In this document: positions 13,090 through 23,837 of the stretch, piece after piece
How positions within the stretch are numbered: position 1 is the first letter of the stretch
Layout of the letters: every line of letters starts with the position of its first letter
Origin: Rotaria sordida
Lineage: Eukaryota > Rotifera > Eurotatoria > Philodinida > Philodinidae
Length of the DNA: 64,000 bases
Direction: 5' to 3'
Assembly (NCBI GenBank): GCA_905250125.1
Contig: CAJNOL010000799.1
Span: 38,936-102,935, forward strand
Notes under the pieces: generated by a model
What the model was told of the DNA's origin: nothing
The model's database searches: none
The model's input: the letters and a program-made list of their open reading frames with translations, nothing else
Made by a program: the position numbers and the translations under genes

Positions 13090-15654
13090 TTATGTTGATT
13101 TTGTACCTAAAAATAATTTAATAAGATTATCAATTGAATAATGTCCATCTTCATCAAGTGGTAAACATTGTTCAATTTTTTCAATATCATTCAAATTAAT
13201 ACCAATATCTTTTAATACTTTACGTAATTCACTTGGTGGAAAAAATCCAATATTATCCAAATCAATAATACGTAATGCTTCACGTAATTCAATTTCTTCA
13301 GAACTTAATACATGTTCTCGATAATATTTACTTTTCTTTTTCTTTGTTGATACTGATCGTTTTTGTTCTCTCTTTGTTGAACTTGAATTCATCATACGAT
13401 GACTTCGAGCTGCTGATGCAGATTTTGATCGTTTTGATGTTGTTTGTAATGTTGAATTACCATTAACTAAATGTACATCGTCAATAATTGATTCAAATGT
13501 TGATGATAATAAAGGAGAAGAAGATGAAGGCATTTCCATATCTTGAATATTATGCAAATCTATCGGTTGTTGACTAGATGTATAATAAGTTTTAACCCTA
13601 GATCCCATTGAAGTAAAATCTACAGGAGTATCTTCATCATTAGATATTTTCTGTTTAGTTTCATCAATAATAACTGATGAAACTTTTGGTTGATAATCAA
13701 CTAAACAAGGTGGTGATGAAGCAGTTGGTGTATTTAATGTTTGAAAATCATAATGATAATGGCAAAAATGTGATGAATCATTAGTAGAAAGTGGAATAGG
13801 TGATGTTGATGATGACATAGCACGAGATACATTATATTGACCAGAAGTAGATGTATCAAAATTCTGAAATCATTAAAAAAAAAAAAGATTTTCATATTCA
13901 AGCGGAACATACTAAACTAGAAAATCGATTAATTCGATCAAACAACACATTAGACATGTGACGATTCTCGTCCGAAGAACGGAACTAGTTTCAATTACTA
14001 TTATCCATTACAAAAAAGAATAGATTCGGTTATTTGTTGAATAACTCGGCAATACTGATAGCTATCGAACTTGAGTTTTCGACGTTAGAAAGAGCATGAG
14101 TGGACGTACAAGTCTACCTGAGAATCAAACTACTTGAGAGGTTTTCTAGAGGTTCCAGAGATTTTTTGGAAAACCGCTGTTTGATTCGCTTGATTAGCTG
14201 TATATTCAACTTCAATTTAGCAATATTGTAGCCCAATGTCTATACGTCTTCACCCTTTCCTTAAAAAATGATGACTATTTTCACTGAATTTTCGATTCTT
14301 TCCTAGCTATTTACCGGAAAATAAAATTAAGGAACTTCAACCTGAAAATTCATTCATAGAATATCTGAAAAATTTTAGCCAAAAAAGATGTTTCTTTCTC
14401 TAGATATTAGATTTTCAATTTCACTTGAAAATACACCTAATCAAGCGAATCAGACAGTGGTTTTTCAAAAAACCTCTGGAACTCCCTAGAAAACCTTTCA
14501 AATATTTTGATTCTCAAGTAGATCTGTATCTCCACTCATGCTCTTTCTAACATCGAAAACCAGAGCTCGATAGCTTTCGGCGTTATTGAGTTATTCAACA
14601 AGCAACCGAGTTCATTGTGAGTCATATAGCTAAACTGTACAAGTATACCGGAATTGAGCTATGAGAAATTTATACTTTCGAGAAAATCACATGTTCGATA
14701 ACTCACGAGGAAATCTTTTCAACCAACATGATATTCATTTGATGATTAATAGAAAATTTTAGAATAGTTTACTTTTTCCGAGTCTTTATTCTTGAGATAT
14801 TGAAATTTTACTGAGTTTTTCAACAAAACTGTAGTTACGTGAGAGTTTCGACTTCAAACTTGGCATGACAATATTCAATACCTCAGGATAGGATATACTA
14901 GGAAAATTACAATTTGCCCAATGGACTAATCTCATTGAGAATTTTGTTCGGGCAACGTTTGAAGTCGAAACTCTCACGGACTACAACTTTTTGTTGAAAA
15001 AATTTCGATATCTCAAGAACAAAGGCCCGAAAAATCAAACCATTCTAAAATTTTCTATTACTCATCAAATAAAAATCATGTCGGTCGAAAAGTGATCTAA
15101 CACTTGAAGAGATTCCTTCATTATCTCATGTGATAAGAATTGGAAGCTATGATTTGTCTTTTGCACACCTTAATTAATGGACAAATAATATCTTTTTCAT
15201 TGATAATCCATTTTCCATTAGTTCCATCATTATTAATTGGTTTTTCTAATAAATCTTCTGTTAATAATATTGAATTATTTGAATCTATTTCATTTGATAT
15301 ATATCTATCTTTTTTATGTTTTCTTGAACGATGAAATTTTTTTTTTAATATATTAAATAACCATGGTGCATTTGTATTTTGTGATTTTAACATTTCATTC
15401 ATACTTATTGGCATAGCACCTGGTAAATTTTTATAATAATTTACTGATCTATTATCTTTTATAAAAATATTTGATATTGAACTTTTTAATTGTTTACTAT
15501 TGTTAAAATATGTTTTAGCAAGATATCTCCATGAATGATTATCTTCATTAATAGATGCATAATCACTTTTTAATGAAAGTGATTTCGACATATGTGAAAA
15601 TAAATCAGTCTCTGATAAGACTTTCAATTCATCATCCGTCGAATAATTTGCCAT
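13090..15654 (-). CDS. Protein of unknown function with C-terminal EF-hand pair
   Basis: Two exons on the minus strand, 15169-15654 and 13090-13863, join in phase 0 across a 1.3-kb intron to give 419 residues. The donor is a less usual GTGTGC and the acceptor is TTTCAG. The first two thirds are polar and low-complexity (Ser/Thr-rich, with a Lys/Arg-rich stretch ending KKKKSKYYREHVLS) and probably disordered. The last 70 residues form an EF-hand pair like calmodulin or centrin. The first loop, DLDNIGFFPPSE (about 363-374), has the expected D1, D3, G6 and E12. The second, PLDEDGHYSIDN, lacks the first Asp and last Glu and is probably non-binding. The start at MANYSTDDEL was preferred to upstream ATGs because the sequence before it is poly-Phe/Leu low complexity. 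No family was recognised for the N-terminal part. It lies 147 bases downstream of the Rho gene on the same strand. Confidence 0.7.
14028..14608. repeat. Foldback element in the EF-hand gene intron (first)
   Basis: The left arm 14028-14197 and right arm 14437-14608 are imperfect reverse complements. TTTGTTGAATAACTCGG pairs with GAGTTATTCAACAAGCA, GAAAGAGCATGAGTGGA pairs with TCCACTCATGCTCTTTC, and GATTCGCTTGATTAG pairs with CTAATCAAGCGAATC. The 240-base centre (about 14290-14420) carries a segment related to the foldback in ClC intron 10. No target duplication was recognised. Confidence 0.8.
14715..15092. repeat. Foldback element in the EF-hand gene intron (second)
   Basis: Arms 14715-14866 and about 14950-15092 pair with some mismatches. 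GTGAGAGTTTCGACTTCAAAC pairs with GTTTGAAGTCGAAACTCTCAC across a loop of about 80 bases, and AATAGAAAATTTTAGAAT pairs with ATTCTAAAATTTTCTATT further out. This is the best-paired of the two foldbacks in the intron. Confidence 0.82.
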
Positions 15655-15801
15655 TCGAACAATCGAAGTATAAAAAAAAAAAAGAAAAGCACACACACAC
15701 ACGTACAAATACACGAAAAAAAAGAAGAAGAAAGTTTGTTTATGTAACCCAAGCAACAAAAGTGAAAAAAAAAACAAAAGAAACAAATAAACAAAATATT
15801 C

Positions 15802-18290
15802 TCAAACACCAATACAACCCGATACTAATTTTCTCCAAGTTTTCATTGAATGTGAATGATGATGATGATGATGATGACGCGTTCGTTGTTGTTTATTTGT
15901 TGTTTGATCTTGTTTTTGTTGTTCAACTATAGGTAAAACTGATGTTGATGATAATGATGTTGTTGTTGTTGTTGTTGTTGTATTTCCATCACGAAATTCA
16001 ATAGCTGTTAAAACAGCTGTATCAAAAACAGTTTTTAAATTTTTTTCCGTTAATGATGAACATTCAATATAAGTACACGCATGCATTTGTTGTGCACGTG
16101 CACGTGCTTCTTTTTCCGTCACCGGTTTTAATTTTTGTTGATCAAGTGTTAATAATGTTTGTAGATCTGATCGAAGATCCATTTGTGTACCAACAAGTAT
16201 AATCGGAATCTTTGAATTGGAACGACGTGCACGTGATAACCAATATGTTATTGCATTTTGAAATGATTGAGGATTAACAACACTAAAGCATAATAATATA
16301 ACATCACTGTATGGAATACATAGACCATGTAACGGTGAAAATTGTTCCTAAATAATAAAAAACAATGTTATTATTTTCTTTTTGTTTTTACATAATTTTA
16401 ATTTATTCAATTGATATTCTAATGAGATTCTGTGTTCTATGATTATTATTTGTTTTTTTTTGTTTTATGACAATATTAATGAATAAATTAATAATCATCT
16501 ACGTAATATGAAAATAAATTGAACAATTGAAATAAACTAAATCTATCAATTTTATTTAGCTCAATTACATTTCATAAGAGTTTCTTTGTAGTATATCCAT
16601 TCTTATATAAACGATTTACACATGATAAGAAAAAGATAAATATATTATTTATCGGTTTGATCTGTTGAAAACTCGAAATAAAGCTTCTTACTTCGCACGC
16701 AAACATATCTCATAGGACGAATCTAATTTATATCAATATTAGGAAAGAAAAAGCGATTATCAACAAATGAAATTTGATATAAAATCGGATCAAATTTACA
16801 TTAATTATAGAATTCTTCGATTTCTTTTTGCCATAAATGAAAATGTCATATATATATATGGTTCATGAAAATATTTTTCCACTAGGATAATGCCATATTT
16901 TGAAATAGTATAAAACAATAAATTTTATCCCTAATAAGATATTGTTAAAAATAGAATTTACGAGCATAGATGATATTTCATAAGATGATAATGACCTTTG
17001 GAAGAAAGGAAGTTTTTTTTCTAAATGTTATACGTGTCATCAAGTACTTTGATGGGTAATTAATCATAAAAACACGACGTTCTCAGAACAATATTCGGTC
17101 TATTAGACAGCATAGAACTCTTTTTGTTAATGATTTGAATAAAACAAATTTTCTAAATTAACACGCACATGTAAATACTAGATTAAAATTAATAAAAAAT
17201 TCGACCTATAATATTTTTCTAGAGCTTTAACCTCTATTACTATTAATTGTATCTGAAATTTCGAAAAATTTTACCCAAATTATCTCAGGACAAAGAATTT
17301 TGCAAAGTCTACTAAACGGAGCAGTTTTTTTTTTTCGGAGAACTTTGTGTTTTTATAATTAGCTATCTATGAAGATACTTGATGATATGTATAACATTTC
17401 GAAAAAAAAAACTTTCATTCTTCTAAATGCCATAATCGTCTGATTAAATACCAGCTATGCTCATAAATTCTATTTTTAACAAGTTTTCATTAGGAATTAA
17501 ATTTATTATTTTATGCTATTTGAAATCATAGCATTAGTTCACTGGAAAAATATAATCAAGCACTCCATCTCTGAAGTATGTAAAAAAAAAAAACAAGGAC
17601 ATTCGATCTATTTTTCGAATTCTTACTTCTTCTTATTCAAGTTGAATATAAATAAATGTGTTTCATCTCAATGTCTATCGAACAAAATAGTACAGGTATG
17701 AGAATGTATACATTCTCTTCGATTGATTGAAATGGAAGAAAAAAAAAAAAGATTAATAAAAATAAATAACATTTGGCCTACTTTACTCTACTCGTCAATA
17801 AGATCTATAATTATGACCATGCTTATTGCCTATATTTTCTACTTTACAATTATATCAATATTCTACTCATAAATATATTAAGAAGTCTCAAGGTTATCAT
17901 AGTGATATTCTTTCATTTGTATGTATTATAAATATACATGTTATTTACCTTTCCTCCTGTATCGCAAATGTCGAAATGAACAAGTCGAGTACCAACAGAA
18001 ACATCAACAGAATAATTATCAAATGCAGTTGGTACATATTTTGTTGGAAAGTCATTTGTTGTATAACTAACAACTAATGAAGACTTTCCAACACCAGAAT
18101 CACCAATAATAACACATGTTATATGACCACCTGTATGATGTGTATCTAAAGATGATGATGGTACAAGTGGAATAGATGAATTTGATGATGGTGATGAGGA
18201 TATTGTTGTTGATGATTGAGTAGCTGATGATGAGGTCATATCATTTTGTGTCCTTGTTGTTGTCATCGTTTCGAAACAATTTGGACTCAT
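15802..18290 (-). CDS. RhoU/RhoV-like atypical Rho GTPase
   Basis: Two exons, 17949-18290 and 15802-16347, join in phase 0 to 295 residues. The GTPase core is closest to the RhoU/RhoV (Wrch/Chp) branch, seen in [41 protein letters not shown] and [13 protein letters not shown]. Residues 1-55 are a Ser/Thr-rich N-terminal extension, and the C-terminal tail has poly-Thr and poly-His runs before [13 protein letters not shown]. That ending (CIGV) recalls the lipid-modified C-terminal Cys of RhoU/V. The P-loop reads GDSGVGKSS, placing Ser65 at Rac Gly12. Switch II reads DTGGKEQF, placing Lys114 at Rac Gln61; the 49-residue spacing is exactly that of Rac. Both replacements fall at positions needed for GTP hydrolysis, so the protein may be constitutively GTP-bound (inference). 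Lys114 is the last codon before the intron. Confidence 0.9.
16348..17948 (-). other. Long intron of the Rho gene
   Basis: A 1.6-kb intron from a GTAAAT donor to a TATTTAG acceptor (minus strand), placed exactly after the switch II Lys codon. It contains a foldback element, listed separately, and no coding content. Confidence 0.8.
16917..17508. repeat. Foldback element in the Rho gene intron
   Basis: The left arm (about 16917-17095) and right arm (about 17330-17508) are imperfect reverse complements. TTGTTAAAAATAGAATTTA pairs with TAAATTCTATTTTTAACAA. AAATGTTATACGTGTCATCA pairs with TGATGATATGTATAACATTT. The arms are about 180 bases around a 230-base centre. Confidence 0.8.
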
Positions 18291-18776
18291 TTTCTAAATA
18301 GTGCACAGCAACATGATTGAAGGTAAAAAAAGAAGTAATAAAAAAAAAGGAATATGTAAAAGAAGAAGGAGTGTGGCAAGAACAAGAGGGACAGAGAGAG
18401 AAGAAAAAAAAAATAGAAGTAATGATTTCAAATAATATTGACATTTTCGACAAGATGCCAAATTACATTCGATCAACTACCTTTAAAATATATACATCAG
18501 TTAACTTTGTTGACAAAGAACAGAACAGAACAGAACAACGAATATTGATTTGAATAATAGATTTTTAGTTTACTAATAGTATCAACAGAAAAAAAAATGA
18601 TCTACAAGAGACAAATAAACAGAAGAACAACAAAAAAGAAAAAGAACTTGCTCATCATACGTGCTCTTTTTCTATGTTTGCCAACCATCTCGGTTAGAGA
18701 TATTTCTTATCGTATATCATCATATGCTTTCTTTTATGTTACTCTAACTTACTCTGACAACAACAAATGAGAATAA

Positions 18777-18797
18777 AGAGAGAGAGAGAGAGAGAGA
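18777..18797. repeat. (GA)n microsatellite
   Basis: A perfect GA run of about 20 bases, about 490 bases upstream of the Rho start codon. Confidence 0.9.
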
Positions 18798-18903
18798 CAT
18801 GAAGAAACCAGGCACGATCCATTTCTCCTGTTGTTCGTTCTTTTTTTTTTATATCTAGAATCATTCAGTCATAATCTTTTTTTTTCCTCGCTCTCTGTCT
18901 CTT

Positions 18904-18921
18904 TCTCTCTCTCTCTCTCTT
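18904..18921. repeat. (TC)n microsatellite
   Basis: A perfect TC run of 18 bases, complementary to the (GA)n run 107 bases before it. Confidence 0.9.
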
Positions 18922-21378
18922 TGCTTGTTGTCAATAAAATATTATCCTGGGGCGACAAGGAATGCAGAACAAGAAGAAATGCAACATCAACCATACTGTT
19001 TTGATTAGTATATAAAGATTTGTATAAAAATTTGCTACAAACTGAATCAAGATATCTGTAAGACGACGATGGTTATTTAGCAAGACAAGGGAAAACGATT
19101 CTTGATATATGTGTTACAGAGAAACGCAAGAAAAGATCTTGCTGTTCGTTTATCAAAACAATGGAAACGATAAAAAAACGACATAACACAAGTAGAGCAT
19201 GCAAAAAAAAAGAACAAAACGATGATTGTTCTTAGAAACACTGTTCGTGCAAGTCAAATTTAATTAGTAGAAAGGATGTGACTATGTAATAGACATGAAT
19301 AGAAATTTCTTGCATGTATATTTCTTAACCATCAGTAAATGACGTAGATCGATCGTATTAACGGTAATAGAAGCGTAATGTCCTCGATTTTAAATCACCA
19401 AATCGGAAGTTGAACTTTGTGCTTCCTACTTATGTTAACTATGGCTTGTGTATTCACGGAAAATGAAGCGTTTGCAATGAGATCTATGTATATATGTTGA
19501 TGTGATGGCTGCGGTAGGAAATCAATTTTTCGAACGAAGGACAACAGAAGAAAAAAAAAATGAGTACAGTGAAATCATCACTTTTTTCTCTTCTTTATGT
19601 ATTTCTCTTGTTGATGTCGTTTCCATTGCGCGTCTACTCAAGGATCCGATGAGAATAACAAAACTTTTTTTTTTGCTATTGCATCACCGTAACTTCTTTT
19701 TTTTTTCTCTCTTCAGGGCATTTAACACGCATGTATATTAAAAAAAGTACAATAATTTTGATATGCCTAACTAATACAAACATACGATACATCCTACCTT
19801 GACAATAACGATCGATACAATCAATAGCGATTATTTTACTAAAAAAAATAAAAATAGGAAAATCTCTTTCATAAAAACGTTTATCATGGTGAAACAAGAA
19901 AAAAAAAAAAGGAGAAAAAATTTTCTACTAATAGACAAACATTTTGACAATGCTGATCACACTTCATTATAGAAATAATTTAGAAAAAACAGACAAAATG
20001 ATGTTAGTATAATTTATTATAGTGCACTAAAAGAATGATGATATGAAAAACTAATTTATACGACGTTCATTAGTATTGGTGTCTGTCAGTTGTCCTTCTT
20101 TTCTCTTTTAATAAGTACGTTGAATAACGAAGATGATGAATATCTAACATAGCTATTGAATATCAATCGATCACGTAGATGTACAAGAGGAAAAAAAAAA
20201 ATTTGAAACTTACTATCATATTTGACCCTCTCTAACGTACAATCGCATCTGCTTCACCTTTTTCTCCGTTTTTTTTTCTCTCTTCTCTTCCAAATAAAAA
20301 CTCTTCTTTTGTGTTGCATTCATTGCGTGTATGTGTGTGCGTAACAGCAGTTATACAGTATGGTGTTCGGACGAGCAATTATTCTTTTGCTTCGTCTCAT
20401 CTAGCTAGCAGCCACACAAAATATGATACCTCCTTTGTCTTTTCAATGTTTTATCAAGAAAATGAGAATATGTATGTGACGGAATGTGGAGAAAAAAAAA
20501 CAAAATACAACAAAAGAAAACATCAATATGTGAACTTGACCATCAATAGTATATTGTAATGAGTTTGAGAAGTCTCTCACATATACACATTTATATATAG
20601 ACACATATATACTCGCCCTTTTGGCATGTTCATTGAAGCGAAAGAGTGGAAGAGAAAAGTGACAAATTCATTTTGCTCCTCAATCTACTATAACATTGCG
20701 CTTCGACTGTATATAACCTATCAATAACGCCAGATCGATCAACAACAATGAAGATAGATGTTGATGATGTAACAATAACCGGTGAAATTGATGCACATAA
20801 TAAAGAATAACTTAATAAAAAGAATATATTATTGATCGATAAGCTGTTTATTATATTCAAATAAGATATGGTCAATCCGAAGAATATTTGTTTTTTTCAT
20901 ATGATAATCTTTGTAAAAAGACAAACAAATAAAAATACAATTTTTGACGTCATCTATTGACATTGAGTTACCGAGATATTTTTCTCAAGATTTCTCTTCA
21001 TCGTTCGAACTTATGCAAATAGCATGCCATACTATGGAAGAATAGGATGCATTCTTGGGAAAAGAAACTCGAACTATGATATATATACATTTTTTTTTTC
21101 ATATGAGAAAATAACTCTTATTCTTATTTTATTTCCGTTTTTTTTTTCTTCTAACAAAAGTAATTTTGTGTTAACTCATTTTTTTTTATAAATATCGTGT
21201 TTTATTTTAAATCAAAAAATATCAAAAAAGGAAAAAAAAAAGTGTGAATATTTGATGACATACTTGACTACATATTTTAAGTGCTAAGAAGAAAAAAAAG
21301 GAGAAAGAAACGTCATTCAATTTAAAAACTATACATTCAACTTCATTTGATTTAAAAAAAATTTTTCTAAAAAAAAGA

Positions 21379-23837
21379 ATGACAGAATCTCCACTCAATA
21401 TTCCTGTTTATGAAGGTTCTATGGTATCACTTCGTAGTTCAGTTCCATCCATTGCTCGATTACGTCAAGTGACAGATTTAGCAAAGCGGTAAATAATTAT
21501 CTTTGCACTACATTTTAAACATATCTGTAATTCTACTAAACATTCATAATACTTAAATAATTAATTAGAACTAAGAATTACTTAAGTCGATTATAAGAGT
21601 TTATCTTTAATAATAGAACAAAAAAATCTAGTTAATAGGATGTATACAAAAGATTTATTCAAAAAATAATCTTAGTAGATATTTCTATGTCGTATTTTCA
21701 TAGTTTATTAAATATAAAGGAAAAAAATTCATTATGGACCATGTCAGGTGAAATCGGGCATACCAACCTTTCATTTGACTTTGATACATTACAAAGATTT
21801 CTTTTTTCTGAATAAGTTCTTTTAGCATTAACATATGTAAATATGTTGGCGTTTTCAGCTGACTATTCCTTAAAAAAGTAATTATCGAATAACTTTTTAA
21901 TCATATGAGAAAAAAATCCGAAACCTTCAGGATAGACTCAATAGTACGAATTACATCTATGATGAAATTTTCTATACGATTGGACTTTAAAAAAAAAATT
22001 CGATTTTCTAGAGATCCTATCAATTTGAAGTAACATCATATACATATAACATATAGAAATTAGCTCTAGGAAATTTCATCATCGTGAGATACCTTTGTTT
22101 TAATTTTGCTCATATGTTAAATGTAGTCGTTGAATTGCTACTACAAAACAAAAGATAATTTGTTTGTTTTCTTTTAGAAAAATTGAACCAGAACCAAAAT
22201 GGAAAAATGGTCAACTTGAATCAAAATATCAATGTCTAGCATGTAATAGTTATTTAAAATTTCCTATTCAATTTGAAGATTGTGGTCATCATGTATGTTC
22301 AAATTGTTTACCGGATATTATGCGGTATGAATAATAATATTTTGATTTTAAATCATTTAAAGAATTCTATCTATTATTTAGTATTGCTCCACGTTGTCCA
22401 AGTTGTCAACAACCAATATCACGTGATAAGATTGTTAATGATAAAATATTACAAAAAGAAATTCAAAATCTCAATGTTTATTGTTCAAATCAAGATAAAG
22501 GTTGTGATTGGAAAGGAATATTAAAAGACTTCCCAGTAAGTAGATTTTTATTATAGGACAAAAAAAAATAAAATTGATATATCTTTTTTTTTTATTAGGT
22601 TCATATAGAAAAATGTGGATTTCTATCATTCGAATGTGTAAATGGATGTGGAGGAAGATTTGAAAAACGTTTTCTAACTAAACATCAAACTGAAGATTGT
22701 CCAAAAAGAAAAGTTATTTGTGAATTTTGTATGAATAATTATTTTATTATTAATATAATAAATAAATTTTATTATTATATTAATTAAGGTAAAACAAATA
22801 TTATATTCGAAGATGAAATTCCTCATTTAAATATTTGTACTGAATTTAAAATTCCTTGTCCAAATAAATGTTCAAATCAAGAATTTAAACGTGGTCAAGT
22901 AAATAATTTTATCAATTATATTAAATAATAATTTGCTTATTTTATCTAGATACAAAATCATTTAGAAAATGAATGTCCAAAACAAGCATTATCTTGTCCA
23001 TTTACTGAATGTGGATGTGAATATCGTGGTCAACGATTAGATATTACTAAACATATAAAAGAATCACCAGGTCTTCATTTAAATATAGCTGGAAAAACAA
23101 TTTCAATACAAAAAAAATTATTACAAACATTTGAAGAATGTATGAATGAACAAAAAAAATGGATTGAATTATTAGCAAAAAAAGTTAATGCTTTAGAAAA
23201 AACTTATGGAGCTCAATATATATGGAAAATTGATCATTATCAGGTAGAAATAAAGATTTTAAAAAAAATCTTTGATAAATTGAAGATTATTTAGATGAAA
23301 AAAATTTTGTTTATTTTTTTTCTTTTTATATTTTATAGGAACGATTACAAGATGCACGTTCAAATAAGAAAACAACTTTATTCAGTCCACCATTTTTAAC
23401 TAGTCGACATGGTTATCGACTAGCACTTGCAATCTGTTTAGATGGTGATGGAAAAGGTAAAAATTCTTTTATAAAATATTTAATTATATCTCTATTGATT
23501 TGATTTAGCAAAAGGAAAATATATTTCATTATTTATATGTATTTGTCGTGGTGATTATGATGCATTATTATCTTGGCCATTTTCACATCATGTTACATTT
23601 ACATTACTTGATCAATGTGAAGATATTGATAATCGTCGTCCTATAATATATAGTGTTAAACCAAATGCATGTAAAGAAAATAAACCATTTTTAGGTCGTC
23701 CTGTAACAGAAAGAAATGCAAGTTTTGGTGCACAAAAATTTACAGATGTAGAAACAATGACATCATTTGAATATATTAAAGATGATACAATATTTATTAA
23801 AGTTGAAATTGATAATGAAGAAATGATTATTATATAA
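21379..23837 (+). CDS. TRAF-type RING, zinc-finger and MATH-domain protein
   Basis: Eight exons (21379-21488, 22178-22324, 22382-22535, 22599-22728, 22789-22898, 22950-23243, 23339-23456, 23509-23837) join in phase to 463 residues. The domain order is that of TRAF adaptors, which link TNF/Toll-type receptors to NF-kB and JNK signalling. A RING finger comes first (YQCLACNSYL... CGHHVCSNCL ... CPSC, about residues 53-95). Several TRAF-type CxxC/HxxxC zinc fingers follow (about 120-240), then a short coiled coil and a C-terminal MATH/TRAF-C domain starting at YIWKIDHYQ. TRAF-C hallmarks are SPPFLTSRHGYRLAL, CLDGDGKAKGKYISLF and RGDYDALLSWPF. A RING with intact ligands suggests E3 ubiquitin ligase activity. 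Which TRAF paralogue it is cannot be told. A run of AATAAA signals follows the stop. Confidence 0.93.

Larger units (their letters stand above)
13864..15168 (-). other. Long intron of the EF-hand gene, filled by two foldback elements
   Basis: This 1.3-kb intron is mostly two long imperfect inverted repeats, at 14028-14608 and 14715-15092, which are listed separately. There is no coding content. Confidence 0.75.
18291..21378. other. Divergent intergenic region between Rho and TRAF genes
   Basis: 3.1 kb between two divergently transcribed genes, so it should hold both promoters. It is rich in purine/pyrimidine-skewed tracts, with (GA)n at 18777-18797 and (TC)n at 18904-18921, forming a potential pairing unit 107 bases apart. 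Open frames here are low-complexity and unsupported. No core promoter could be placed with confidence. Confidence 0.5.

Noticed and set aside
13275-13466. Plus-strand frame opposite the EF-hand exon
   Set aside because: An antisense shadow of a supported coding exon with no motif of its own.
15655-15786. N-terminal extension of the EF-hand protein (poly-Phe/Leu start)
   Set aside because: The open frame continues upstream only because the DNA is a T/C-rich tract; MANYSTDD gives a normal start and the extension resembles no signal peptide.
18777-18921. (GA)n and (TC)n pair read as a transposon inverted repeat
   Set aside because: Simple dinucleotide runs pair by composition alone, and no further complementarity extends beyond them.
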